Below, piece by piece: positions 1 through 11,800 of a stretch of DNA of 64,000 nucleotides (positions are counted from its first letter, which is position 1; each line of letters begins with the position of its first letter). Position numbers and translations under genes: made by a program. Under the pieces are notes generated by a model, which was given only the letters and a program-made list of their open reading frames with translations, made no database searches and was not told where the DNA came from. This stretch comes from Pocillopora verrucosa. Its lineage: Eukaryota; Cnidaria; Anthozoa; Scleractinia; Pocilloporidae. The DNA lies in NCBI RefSeq assembly GCF_036669915.1, contig NC_089314.1, forward strand, positions 24,125,799 through 24,189,798. The letters run 5' to 3'.

Positions 1-94
1 ATTACAAAAATGATTGTTTTAAATGACTTTGTCAGGACAAAAAAATTATTTATCATACACTGAAATTGTTCCATTGCTCTGGTATGCCCTTCAG

Positions 95-937
95 GTGCAA
101 GATACAGCTTGGGAGGGAAGCCAGTGCTTCCACACATAAGGTCCAAGGAGAGACTTGCAAGCAGGTTTGTTGTAACATTTAAAACCTATTGTATGTTACT
201 GTTGATGTATCTCAGCCTTTGGTCAAGGTTGAAAGGTAGTGTTAACTGCGTTCTATTATATTTTCCTCTCTTCATGAGATGCAAACTTTTATCCTCCTAC
301 TTGGAAAACAGACTGCTCCTATAATTTTTTCAAGGGGTCCAGGGGACACTTCTCACAGTCCTCTAATTTTCCCCTGAATGGAGGTTCTGACAGCTCTGTG
401 CTAAAATGTAGGGATTCTTGTCAGTTAAGTGTTCACCTTTATTGTTTTTGTTTATTCGTATTTACCACAAATAAATGTATACTGTAAAACAAGTGAGCAC
501 ATTGATTTCAGCATTGATAATGGACATTGTAAAATGGTGCAGTTCTGATTGGCTGAAAATGAGTGCATTCTTGCCACACTGAACTCGGAATTTTTTCCAT
601 TCTTTACTTTAGTAAATCACGAGACAGTTCCAAGTCTGCAACATTTGATGAGTGGCTAGAGGACAAAAAGTCCAAGAAACAGCAACAACAAAAGAAGGAA
701 AAAGAGGCAAGACAAAGGAAAGAGATGGAATTAGAAAGCAAAAGACAATCAAGGATGGCAGGCAAAAGCTTTGAAGACTGGAAAAACTCAAAATCACAAC
801 AAAAGCAAGAGCTACCAGGCATTGAAAAAAGAAGAGATGATATAGTACGAGAAGAACCAGGGCGCCAATACAGTCTGACTTTTGAACGTTGGTTAAGCAA
901 AACAGGAACCTTAGATCTTCACAGTCTCAGCAGCTGA
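95..937 (+). CDS. 3' end of a coiled-coil protein gene with repeated F-x-x-W-L motifs
   Basis: Two coding exons are visible, 95-164 and 613-937, joined by a GT-AG intron whose phase matches (two bases left, one base taken). The first acceptor is at 93-94, the donor starts at 165, and the TGA stop is at 935-937. The C-terminal ~130 residues are highly charged: a FDEWLEDKK motif, a long K/E/Q/R helix predicted as coiled coil, then SFEDWKNSK and FERWLSK. Spaced F-x-x-W motifs in basic coiled coils recall microtubule- or cilium-associated proteins such as MAP9, CCDC181 and CCDC34, but I cannot assign orthology. The 5' part lies outside the window. The first exon is short and rests on splice phase plus an open frame, so it is less certain than the last exon. 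Confidence 0.6.
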
Positions 938-3306
938 ACATAAATTGAAACCAACTGTTACACATTGATGCACATCAAGCATCAAGGGGGATCTACTGAT
1001 GAATTTGTAATTGATTCATTAACCCTTTAACTCCCACGAGTGACCAAGACATAATTTCTCCTTACAATATCAATACAATATTAACCAGATAATTAATGAG
1101 AATAAAGAAAATATCAATTTGGAGATAATTAGTTGATTCAATACTAAATTCTCTGAACTAACATGATAAGAATTGTATGATTGATGGTAAGAACAACAAA
1201 TTTGATCTGGGAGTTAAAGGGTTAACAGCAAATTCTAACATTGAATCCATCAATGAAAATGTTATGCCACTAACAATTAAAAATGCATCCTCGTAAGATC
1301 ACTATTATTTTTATAAAATAGCAATAATAAAATGTTATTTTTCATCCTTGCAACATAATTGTTTCATTTATTTTTGATTACAGTACTTAGTTACACATCC
1401 ATGGATAAAAGATGTCAAGCCACTTTTTTCAATCAATTTGATGTAAAAATGAAAATCAAAGGGTAGAGACAAGGTAACTATTGAGATGACTAATTGTTCA
1501 AGTTTGTTGACTTGAAGAAAATTCTTACCATTACTGGATGGCAAATTTGGTATGCTGGTTTGCTTGCATGCTGCATAAAAGAGCCTACAAGATCCCAGGG
1601 TAGGCAGAGGGAACAGCAGTACTCTTGGGATAAGTTGTGTTGTTTCTAAATTACAAGTAGACATAACATCAACAAGAATGATAGACTTTACTGTAAGCCC
1701 ATTTTAGATCTTTATTTTCAAATTGCAAAACTAATGTCAGTATGTTCTAAATGCAATCAGTTTGGAAAAATGTTTTAACCACATATAATAATTCCATACC
1801 CTCAATCCCAAATTATTTGGAGACACTATCTATTTAACTTTTTGTTTTTCCTCAACTGATCACTTCACTCTGATATAAAATGACCTGCACTTTGTTGGAG
1901 TGAGCTGGGTTACCCAGTGTTTTTCTGGCCTAAAAGCTGGAAGCTGGCAAACTATGTCACTTCTTGTGTAGCATTATACCTGCTACCTAAGCCATTTAGA
2001 CAAAATACCATTGTAAAAGAAAAAAAAACCAATGTAAAATGAGTGAATGACTTCATACCTTATGCCACCTACTCTTCCAGCTAAAATTTACCAACAGTAC
2101 CTCCAAACTTATGATATCAGTAAGATACTATGTCCAAACAATTAAAGATCTAGTGTCCAAAAGGTAATCAAACAACGATACAAAAATATTGAGAACTAGT
2201 GCAAAAAGTTGAGGTCATGAAATAGATATCACGTACAGTTCCAGATCAAAGTACATCAACTAAGAAACATACCACTGACAAACATTATATATTACATTGA
2301 AGACATTGTACCTAAGTGTGCAATGGTGCTTACCTAAATTGTCCACTTTTTCAAACTGCCTTCTGAACATATCTAACACCCCAATGCTGACTAAAATGCA
2401 TTCCTATGTAAAGTGGTTGCAATTGCCTTCTCTTAACAGCTTAGCTCCCCCCTGCCAAGATTTATTACTGTGTAGATTCTTCCCTCAATATCAATATATA
2501 ATCTTATAAATAGGGGATGAGAACAGAGATTTATCAGCTTCTGCATGTTACCTTGATATAGCACCAAATTCTCTTGACTCAAGTCATTTAAAAGGAAATG
2601 TAAAGCATATAATTGGGAAGGTTAATAATAAGATTTTGGGAGCTAAAGTGTTAAAAAAAGGCATGTTTTAGGAATGCAAAAACATAATATTAATGTATAG
2701 TGCAACTTTTAATTTTAACATAAATGACCAAGGAATGCTTTGGTTTCATTTCACTTAATGCTATGATTGGCTTAGAACACTTGTGCCATCCTCTTAACAA
2801 ATCAGATTCAAAAATTAAAATTAATTGTAACTGACTGTTTCTCATTTTCCCCCTCATAAAGCAGTTTGCTTGTTTCTATTTGGTGTTATCATTATCACCT
2901 TGCAATATTTTCCTTCACCCAGACTGGTTTTTTTGATTACTCTGGCACTAGTTTAACAACACTTAAAAATGTAGTCTATAAATTACAACATTAGATGGGT
3001 GGAAAGACTCTGAGTAATTTTATTAAAAACTCAAAGGATACTAGTCAAAAAGTTAGCAAAAAATTGTTGTAAGTATTGATCAAATGAGTAAACTATAGAT
3101 AATTTTTTAAATCAAAGTTTGATTTATGACAAGTGGTTCATTTCATTTTGTATCAAGAAAAAGGATTTTGATATCTAAATTTAAAACATAGAAATTCCTC
3201 TCACCTAGAAAATTGCTCTTGAGTTTAAACTATACATTCACGTATATTCATGTAACAATATTTCTACATTGATTTGTCACCATAATGAGTTTGGAATGAT
3301 ACATGA
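938..3306. other. Intergenic, 3' ends of two convergent genes
   Basis: No coding exon is recognised. It holds the 3' flank of the coiled-coil gene, one TTAA-flanked MITE (1023-1221), a degraded piece resembling the same family near 2500-2660, and the presumed 3' UTR of PAR6 on the right. The rest is AT-rich and featureless to the eye. Confidence 0.6.
1023..1221 (+). mobile_element. TTAA-flanked MITE, copy 1
   Basis: The ~199-bp element begins CCCTTTAACTCCCA and ends with the inverted partner TGGGAGTTAAAGGG. It is bounded on both sides by TTAA (1019-1022 and 1222-1225), the expected target duplication. CCC-type ends plus TTAA fit a piggyBac-type non-autonomous element. That assignment is inferred from ends only. 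Further copies occur across the window. Confidence 0.75.
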
Positions 3307-6300
3307 TTATATAGACACAATGCCATCTTCATCAACTGTTGGGTGATCTTCTTCATCACTGTCTGGGATTTCTTCTGCCAATTCATTGTGGTAAGCGTGA
3401 TGCATTGTTGGTGATCCTGTAGTAAGTACTGGATTATGAATAGAATGTGTTGCTAAATTTGTAAGGCTCTGTGATTTCATGCGATCTGGCTCAGCCCGAT
3501 TCAGTCTTCCAAGCACTGGATTGTTAAACTGATTTGAAGGTTTCACAGTTATAATAAGGTTGTGGCTATTTGCGATCATCATGTCTGTTACCTGATCCAA
3601 AGTTTTCCCTGCCACTTCAATACCATTAACTTCAAGAACCTCATCATTTACAGCCAACAAACCAGTGCTCTCTGCAAGCCCACCAGGGACAAGCCTTGAA
3701 ATAAAAATTCCTGGAACCTGTTCTAGTCCACTAGGCGTTACACGAACACTGGTTCCATCTCGTATGTAAAACCCTAGTGGTTTATCTGTGTTGTGCTTCA
3801 ATAATTTAACCCTGCGCTGGGTTTCAGGGATAATGTCCACGTCAACAATTGCAGAAACTCGCCGGAAATCCTGAGGGCCACTGATTGATATCCTACTGAG
3901 ATGGGATTTGGCTGGGTTTGTAAGATTTGATAACAAGTTCCGACGCCTTGGTACTTCAGGGGGTACGGCATTCTCTTCAGGGACGCCACCTCCTGAAAAA
4001 AAAACATCACCTTATATTTGTAAGGATAGGAAAGTGTTTACTATTCATTAAAAGCTTAAGACCCAAGCAGCAACTAGTTTCCACTGTAGTGTCTCAGAAC
4101 ATCCAATAGGGAAACTAGAACTCCAAAATCAGAACTGGCTGAGGTATGATTCAATGCTCACAGCAGACCCAATTATGTTTCCCCTATACTAAATTACTCA
4201 TCACAAATACTTCATATCCTTCTCTATTTAAAGGCCAAGTGTAAAATTTCCTGTCTTCCCAAATCTACATGCATTTGACTTGAAGTAAAATACCATTTTC
4301 TTTAGTTTCAAGGCACATAAGAATGAAGATTAGAAACAGATACATTGGTATCATGCATTTGTGTACTAGCATTCATTTCAGGAGAATGTCATGGAACAGT
4401 ACATCCAAGAATATTAAGTAATAATACACGTTCATAAAACAGCTTTATTTCTGTACATTCTAAAGGGGGTAAGTTTTTAAAGACACTGTGGCAATGGATC
4501 AGTGAGATAGTATAACAGAGTAATTTACTATTATCAACTGAATTGATAACATAAATTGGCCACCATAACAGGGCGTGAAATTGTGCCTAATACAGGCACC
4601 AATGTGACTAAATTTTTCACTTTGGCGACCAAATCCTGAAAATTAGTCGCCAAATTGGCTACTAGAATGTTTCATCATAACCTTACCAAAAGATATAGTG
4701 AATTAAAAAGATTTGCAAAGATAAATCCACGGAAACTTCCTCGTTAAGTTTGTTTCCAAAACACAGCACATGCATCTCAATCAATAACTAGAAGCCATCT
4801 TGGATTAAGATGAGCTTGAATGTTGTATATCATCCATCCTAGTGTCCACTTTGTAGCACATTAAAGACCTTTTCCTTAACTTAATTTTGGAGGGTCTATC
4901 TAGTATGCTGATAGAATAAAGAAAGGTCTTGTCTGTCTTTAAAAATAGCGACCAACTTTCTTTGAATTGGCTACTACTTTGAAGAATTTAGGAGCCAAGT
5001 GGCTATCAGAAAAAAAAATGAATTTCATGCCCTGCATAAAGGGTTTAAAAGCTGATGTTTCAAGCATTAGCCCTTTGTCAGATGCTCACAGCAAAAGTTG
5101 GTTAATTGCCAGACAAAATATTTAACTACCAGAAGCTGCCCATAGTGGAATTATATCAATTTGTGATTAAAAATCTTTCAACCCCCAAAAAGACACACAG
5201 CTCTTTTAAACTTGTCCCATGGCATGAAATTTATACAAGAAAAAGCATTAATGGATTCCTGAGACAACACAAATACTTCTTGAAAATGGCACTTATTAAT
5301 CACTTGGAATTTTCAAATGCTACAATCAAAATCCAGTAGTGAACAGATTCACTGCCTGAAGATAAGTATAGATAGACCAACTATGAACACTCTCATCATG
5401 AAGGAGATGAGTAAATTTATATGTTCTCAAAACATGTTTGAGACAAATGTAAATAATCTATATACCCACAATAAATTTCCGTCTGAAAGCTTAGAATCTG
5501 AAAATAGAAACCTTATTGGTTTCGCAATCAGAAACTAAGGGTGACTTCTACTGAAGTGTTTGCAAAGGAGTTGCTTTTCACTACTATCCTAATAAGGGTG
5601 CACGTCACAAATGTGAGATGTCTCAAAGAACAACATATAAACAATATGTATAAGTAATTCCCATTAATCTCCACAATTATGGTACAAAGGAAGCTCTTGT
5701 TATCAAATTTAGGGTTGAGTAATACATGGGAACATTTTTTTGGTTGATGAAAGTTTGACTAATTCACAGCAAAAAAACATGAAAGGCAAAAATATGGAAA
5801 TTTTAGTGAAAACTTCCCTGTCACATGAAGAGTATCTAGACAAAAATACATAATTTCAATGTCAAGACGAAAGCAAAAACAGCTAATGAAATTATGGTTC
5901 AATAGTCCTTTGAGTAAACAAACTACAACATCAGACTTTGTCTTAATTGAATTTAACTTGGTAAATTCCCAAATGGGTTTAATTTATCTAAGACATGTCT
6001 GGTCTGCAAAAGAGCAAGTCCTTTAAGACAAAAAATTAAAACTGAGTTTAACTGCTCACTGAATTTTAAAAGAACGATAAGAATTTCAAGCTAAGCCGAT
6101 AAAAGTTGAACTGTAAACCGATGATTTTAGGAACTAGTCAAAATTGAAATGAATCGTTTTAGGCCAGAATTGAGAAACTTAAATCACCCAATACGACTGA
6201 ACTCGACTAGAAACTAATTTAAGTCATATTTTTCGTACCTTTGCGTTGGACGAAAACCCGCAAAAGCGGCCTAGCCGTTGTCACAGCCCGTAAGAAGTTA

Positions 6301-6644
6301 TCATCGTTGTTAATTGGGAGTAGGTCTCCATACATGTCCGTGTACCATGTTGAGAACGGAATGGATTGTAACTTGTGAATCGCCTGTACATGCTTGTAGA
6401 AATCTTCATACGACGTCAGTCGCGTTTTATCTAAGGGAAACCTGCGAAATTCTGCATCAAACTGCGGAGAGAAGATAGAGATTTCTTATCGACTCGGAAT
6501 GACAGTTCCTATGCTTTACTATGCACGATTCGGTTTATGATGAAAGATTCCTCGCAAGCGACTGTTTACCTTCGATTTTACTTCGATGATACTTAGGTCT
6601 AATTGTGTAGGTACTTTCTTAGATCCTTTGAGTAGCTTGGACAT
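3307..6644 (-). CDS. PARD6: Partitioning-defective protein 6 (PAR6) polarity scaffold
   Basis: Three coding exons on the minus strand: 6570-6644 (start), 6239-6461 and 3307-3992 (stop TAA). All have GT-AG borders and matching phases, giving 327 residues. Residues 17-98 form a PB1 domain ([10 protein letters not shown] near its start, [15 protein letters not shown] near its end) that in PAR6 binds atypical PKC. Around 134-157 is the semi-CRIB ([10 protein letters not shown]) that binds Cdc42/Rac. Residues ~158-255 form the PDZ domain with the PLGFYIRDG carboxylate-binding loop. The acidic tail ends DEDGIVSI, like other PAR6 proteins. PAR6 scaffolds the PAR3/aPKC complex at apical cortex and junctions. 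The first intron is short (108 bp); the second (2.2 kb) carries a repeat with a nested MITE. Length and domain order are normal for the family, and this looks like an intact gene. Confidence 0.95.
4535..5092 (+). repeat. Dispersed repeat split by a MITE
   Basis: 4535-4569 (ATCAACTGAATTGATAACAT, then TTGGCCACC) continues at 5035-5092 (GTTTCAAGCATTAGCCC, then TTTGTCAGATGCTC). The first half matches a sequence at 59949-59990 that forms the tail of the SINE in the right part of the window, so this is another copy of that family or its tail. The two halves are separated by the MITE at 4570-5034. It sits in PAR6 intron 2. Confidence 0.55.
4570..5034. mobile_element. hAT-like MITE nested in a repeat
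   Basis: The 465-bp element starts CAGGGCGTGAAATT and ends AATTTCATGCCCTG, a near-perfect 14-bp terminal inverted repeat. The inner halves are also complementary in part (CGACCAAA, TTGGCTACT and GGCTACTACTTTG blocks). CAGGG-type ends are typical of hAT elements. CATAA is repeated on both flanks (4565-4569, 5035-5039), shorter than the 8 bp expected of hAT, so the superfamily is tentative. It contains no open frame. Confidence 0.7.
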
Positions 6645-8882
6645 GAGGAATTATGCTTCAAACTGTTCCACTGGTGGCGCAAAATAACCTGCATTCCACA
6701 AATTGAATCAAACCAACGTAACTGCGCACAATTACTGCGCATACACAAGGTCATGCCCGCGGGGGTGGGGTCGCGTTTACTTAGTAAGGGTTATTTTTAG
6801 CTCGTAGTGGTAATACTGGAAGCAATTTCTTTAAGAAGAAGGAAACATTGATCATTCGAGGCACATTTACTTCTTTCTCGAAACTCTTCGTATTTGAAAA
6901 TAACGCCTGAACTCGTTGAAGATATAGCTCGAATTATGTCTTACATAATTCATCAACTGAGATCGACGAAAATTATCAAAGGACTGACGGTTTCCTGAAT
7001 ACTCTCACGTATTAAGTTTTATTAGAAAACATTATTTAGCTGCGCGGGGAAAATGCAGTTGAAAAATAACAAAACAAAAAGATTATCTCCAAATAATAAA
7101 CAATTAGTTCATTGCCCTGGCATCATACACGTTAGGACAGTATTCATGTTTCAAAATCCAAAAATACGGAACAACATCCACAAAACCACCAACGATTAAA
7201 AAATTCAGTTGTCTCCTATAAAACGAAAGTATCTAACAAAAAAAAAGTTGTTTTAACTCTTTGACTCGCACGATCTGATCGTTAATTCCCCCTCTAGCTG
7301 CTGCGCATTTCCTTGTAAATAAGTTAAGAGAATTTGGAGCGAAATCAAGACAACAAATTCTACCTGATAAGTTGGAGTATTCTCATTACCTGCTGGCTGG
7401 ATAATGTATGGATATTGTAGAGAGTAGTTACATGTTAATCATTTTCGGGAGTTTAAGGGTAGGGGCTGAATTGTTACTGCTATGGCAAAGTGTGAGTCTT
7501 TAATGAGCAAAATTTTCACACTCTACGGAGTATCTATCATCGATATTATTAAACGTCCAACTGCAAAACAAGTATTTAACGTTAAGTTATAGCATAACCA
7601 ATACAAGAAGGTCTATTACTCCAAGCATGACCCACATCCTCCTCCGCAATTAATTGTCTTTTCTTTATCTGCGCTAAAGCATTTAACATACCTGTAGATA
7701 ACAGTTAAAAATGCAATGACGGAGGGAAGAATCAACGTATTTCTGGAATTCAGGTTGAGGGTCACGTCTAGCAGACGACACCGCAGAATATGAAAAATTT
7801 TAACCCTTAGGGAAGAGATTAAATTTATTGTCAATACTAGTATGTTTATCCTCGATTACCGTTCGATTTCGCATCATTGTAATGTTTTATGATCCTACCC
7901 AACGACTTACATTCTTACTCCCTTACCACCTTTTCCCTAAAAATCTAGGTTGGCTTCCTTTCCCATTGCGAAGCTATGAAATAAAAAGCATTTATATGCT
8001 AAAATTATGCTTATTAGCACCACGATCTACATCCTTGAAGATCCAGGAGCTGAAAATATGAAGATAAACTCGGCCGTGCGGGAAAAACGACGCAATTCAG
8101 ATAAAATGAGCAGCTCATTTTGTCTGACTCAGCTCGAGTATGCAGCATCTAAGAATATCATTCTCAGACATAATTGCTGGAGACTAGGATTGCTCTACAT
8201 GCAGTGTGCTGAAGTGGAAAGGCTTTTGTTTGTCGTTGGTGTAATGTGTCTGCTTGCTATGTTCGCTTATTGTGTTGCCAAAAGGAGAAAAAGAAAAAAA
8301 AACATATCTTCCTGTAATACGTTAATAAATAAATAATCAAATATATGTACAAATAAATTAGACAGTTCAAGAATAAACCATAAGGAAATGAATGAATACA
8401 TATAAGTATACAAAATATGTAACTACATTGGCCGATGCATGTATAATAAAAAACAGTGCACATAGATAGTACTACGTTATCGTACTCAACAGAGAGAACC
8501 TCTGGCTTAACCTTTTACGACGCAATGAGAGTCTACCATAAATAAATGGTCTAAGTTCGAATATCAACGTGTTCATCGCTTAAACTTACAAAGTACAAGA
8601 AACTTTGGATGTGTCATACACAGTAGAAACAAAGCCCCGAGGAAGCAATTAAAATTCCTGTACCTTTATTGGTGCGAATCGAAACTTTTAAATAAAATTG
8701 GCGATCAATTATAACGATTTCAGTCTTGAAAATATTTTGACTTTCGAAAAAAATTATTAGTTCTCGTTCCATGGCGTCTTCAGCCTGGAAAACGCCTCCA
8801 CTCACTTGAGCTGGTATGCTGCTATCGGCCGGTATTTCAAATATGCATTTACTTTGACCAGTGACAGGGTAAGGTCTCGCCT
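6645..8882. other. Intergenic region between PAR6 start and KDSR stop
   Basis: It should hold the PAR6 promoter (6645 onward) and the KDSR 3' UTR. It contains one MITE (7257-7459). A 109-codon open frame at 8007-8336 (+) ends in one hydrophobic segment (LLFVVGVMCLLAMFAYCVA) followed by a basic stretch. I see no splice support or known domain, so I do not call it a gene. Confidence 0.5.
7257..7459 (+). mobile_element. TTAA-flanked MITE, subfamily 2 copy
   Basis: Preceded by TTAA (7253-7256). It starts CTCTTTGACTCGC and ends GGGAGTTTAAGGGT, a degraded form of the CCCTTTAACTCC terminal repeat. The internal sequence (AATGTATGGATATTGTAGAG and surrounding) matches the copy at 55292-55496 rather than the copies at 12971 or 54596, which marks a second subfamily. 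Confidence 0.65.
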
Positions 8883-11800
8883 CTACTCTGTCTTTTTGCT
8901 TTGTTCTCTCTTTTGCATCCCTTTAAACACAATACGATCATAATAATACAGATAGAATGCCAGCACAAATCTGAGTGGTCCCATCAGAATAACCTGCGAG
9001 GAGAAAGAAGATCAAAATCAACATACTTAATCAAATCCCACCGCTCAATATCGTGCGCATCGAGAATATGAAGTACGCTCGCGCTGTTGAATGAGATTAC
9101 ACCAATTGACTAACCATGTTATAAAACGGCTTTTAGTTACAAACATACATTTTCTTTTCCTACTCTAATATCCCAAAGGAGTTGATCATCCTGAACGTAA
9201 TTATTTGTAAGAGGTGTTTTAAAGGATGCAGATGACATCGCCTCCTTGAACGGTCGCTTCCAGTTCCGTCGCCCTCAAGTGAAGTTCCGTCGCAACATTG
9301 AGATGGTTGGTTGAAGGTTTTGATACTAGGGCCGTCGTTAAAAGAACCATTAAACCTTTAAATAAACTGAGGCCAGTAGTTGGGGGCGACACAGCTTCAA
9401 GTTTGGGTCGACCCAACCGTATTTCGAGACATCGGAGCTTTCCATGAGGGCTACGGAACAAGGGGCGACCGTGCAATGGGGCGACGTCACCTATCACCTT
9501 TAAAGAGAAGCAACGTACTTGTGTTAGTAGCTCCATTAACGATGAGATCGGAGCCAAACCTGCTGTCAACGTGCTCACTACGTATCCATCAAAGCCACAT
9601 GATATCATGAATCGTCTGTCCTGAATGACAAAAAAAAATGAATATCACAACCTGTTTGAGATTTGCCACTCGATGTGACAATAAACCGACAAAACATCTT
9701 GACAGACTTTAAAGCAATTCCATGGAATAATTTATCGCCTACCCCAGGTTTTTGGCAATTTTAACCATTTTCGTCTTAAAGCACCGAGAATTAATAGTGG
9801 ACCAAAGAACAGCAAGGATACTAACAATAAAGCGTTAGGCGACCCCGCTCTTCAGAGCGGCAAAGACTAAGTTAACCGTCCCACGGGATAATTAATGACC
9901 TTGAATGCAATTACGATTGTATTAGAGGGAAAATAAATAAGCAAGAATTCAAGACGATATAGCTAAGGTGGTACCGTCTTGCAACTCACTAAACAGCAAG
10001 GAAACGATCATTACTCATCGCCTGAGGGGTTCGGAGTATTTTGATTGAGTCACAATAAAAGTTACATTCTAAACCTCTGTAATATTCGTATGATCCCCCT
10101 CATTGACATTCAATTGTCCACCGTCCCCTCCCTTTATACTCTGTCGACGACGACTGATCCCCCTTCCGGTGCCCCTGACAACCCTGTGATCCCCCCAAAA
10201 TCCTCCATTCCCCAGATGTCTGGTCTTTAAAGGAAACGACCTGTAGCGAATTACCCTCCACAATCATGTAACATGTTTATATACCTTGATCCCTACAACT
10301 ATGTTACTTGCAACTTGTTCTGGAGTAAAAAGACCTCCTGAGCTACTTATTAGATGGGTTTCTTCAGGCTGAAATGCAATAGGAAGGTTATGTTGTTAAG
10401 TTATTCATAGCCTTTAGTTTCCTTAATATGAAAAAAAAATTCATTTCAATCAATGATAAAATTGACAGAAAACATATTCAAAAATATTCAGTAAAGCTCC
10501 CAGACATATTGGCTATAGCACCCAAGTATGCTGAATCAACACTCTTTGGTCAGTTTCTGCTTTTTTACCTTGTTTTTATTCTCATTTTCAAATCCTGGTG
10601 TGTCTGTATCTGGTGGAAAAGCCACAGAGACAGCAATATCATAAGGCTTCACCTACCAAAATATATAAGAGTTTGAAGGGAGGTTAAATTTCTCCAAGAT
10701 TTACCTAGTGCCAATCTGCTGCAATTACAAAATCTATGTTCTGCCCTTTAGCTTGGGAAAAAAAAAACAAAAAAAAAAAGCAAAAAATAACAGAGAGGAA
10801 GTAACTTTTTTGAGTCATAAGCTGAGGGCATCATCAAACCAGCACAAAGGAAAACAGATTGCTAAAATCAGAAGATTTACACAAAATCTTCAATAAACTC
10901 CCACACATCAGCTCAAACATGTTTTACATACTAAGCCAACATGACCTATAAGCGCTGCAGGAAATTTTTCAGCTCTGTTGCTTCAGCAGCACTAGCTGAG
11001 AGACTTAGAGTAATGTATAAATAAGTAATGGTATTTCGTCAAGTTTAACTGCCATTACCCATCTAGTATACTCTAGGAAAGAAAAATTATCCCTGTGAGA
11101 GTACACTGTCTTGCTCATGATCACAGTAAAACTATAGTAGAGTCTGGAACTCAACCCTTGTATGATCCAGAGTTCCATGACCTGGAGGCAAATGCATTTA
11201 CCTCTAACAGTTATATGCCTGTAGTTATACCCATTTCATAAGCAATTAATCATAGAATAATTAATTCATATTGACAGTTATTAACAAGAGGCATGCCTTG
11301 GTGAAAAGAACCAAGGATTTAGATACCTCCATGAACAATGTTTCTGCAAAACCCCTAACTGCAAACTTTGAAGGTGAATAAGCTGTAAATCCCAATATAC
11401 CAAACTGAAAAACACCAAGACAAAATCAAATCAAATAATCATGCACACAAAGAAGCAAATTTCCTGATTCAAATTTTCCCTTCCTTTTAAAGTAAGACAT
11501 AGGCTCGATTACCAGCCATTGTTCAGGAACATGAGCCCACGCTCCTTCCCCCCAAAACCACATGGAGAAGAGGAGACCAGACACAAGAGAGTGGTGGAAG
11601 TCAAGCCCAAGTAAGACATTGATCAGGTGTGAACACAAATCTCTGTGAGTAAAATTACTTAATGAAAGACAGTAATTTATTTTAGACTAGAAGCTTTTAA
11701 ATTTTAATATAAAGTTAGCTCAGTCTATAATTGTAGCCAGTGGCTAGTATCAAGTTATGGTGTTACTTTAATTAGAAATGTCTCAATCGCACCAGACAGC

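Noticed and set aside
8007-8336. 109-codon plus frame with one membrane-like segment
   Set aside because: No recognised family, no splice or promoter evidence, and a simple A-rich basic tail. Could be chance in AT-rich DNA.
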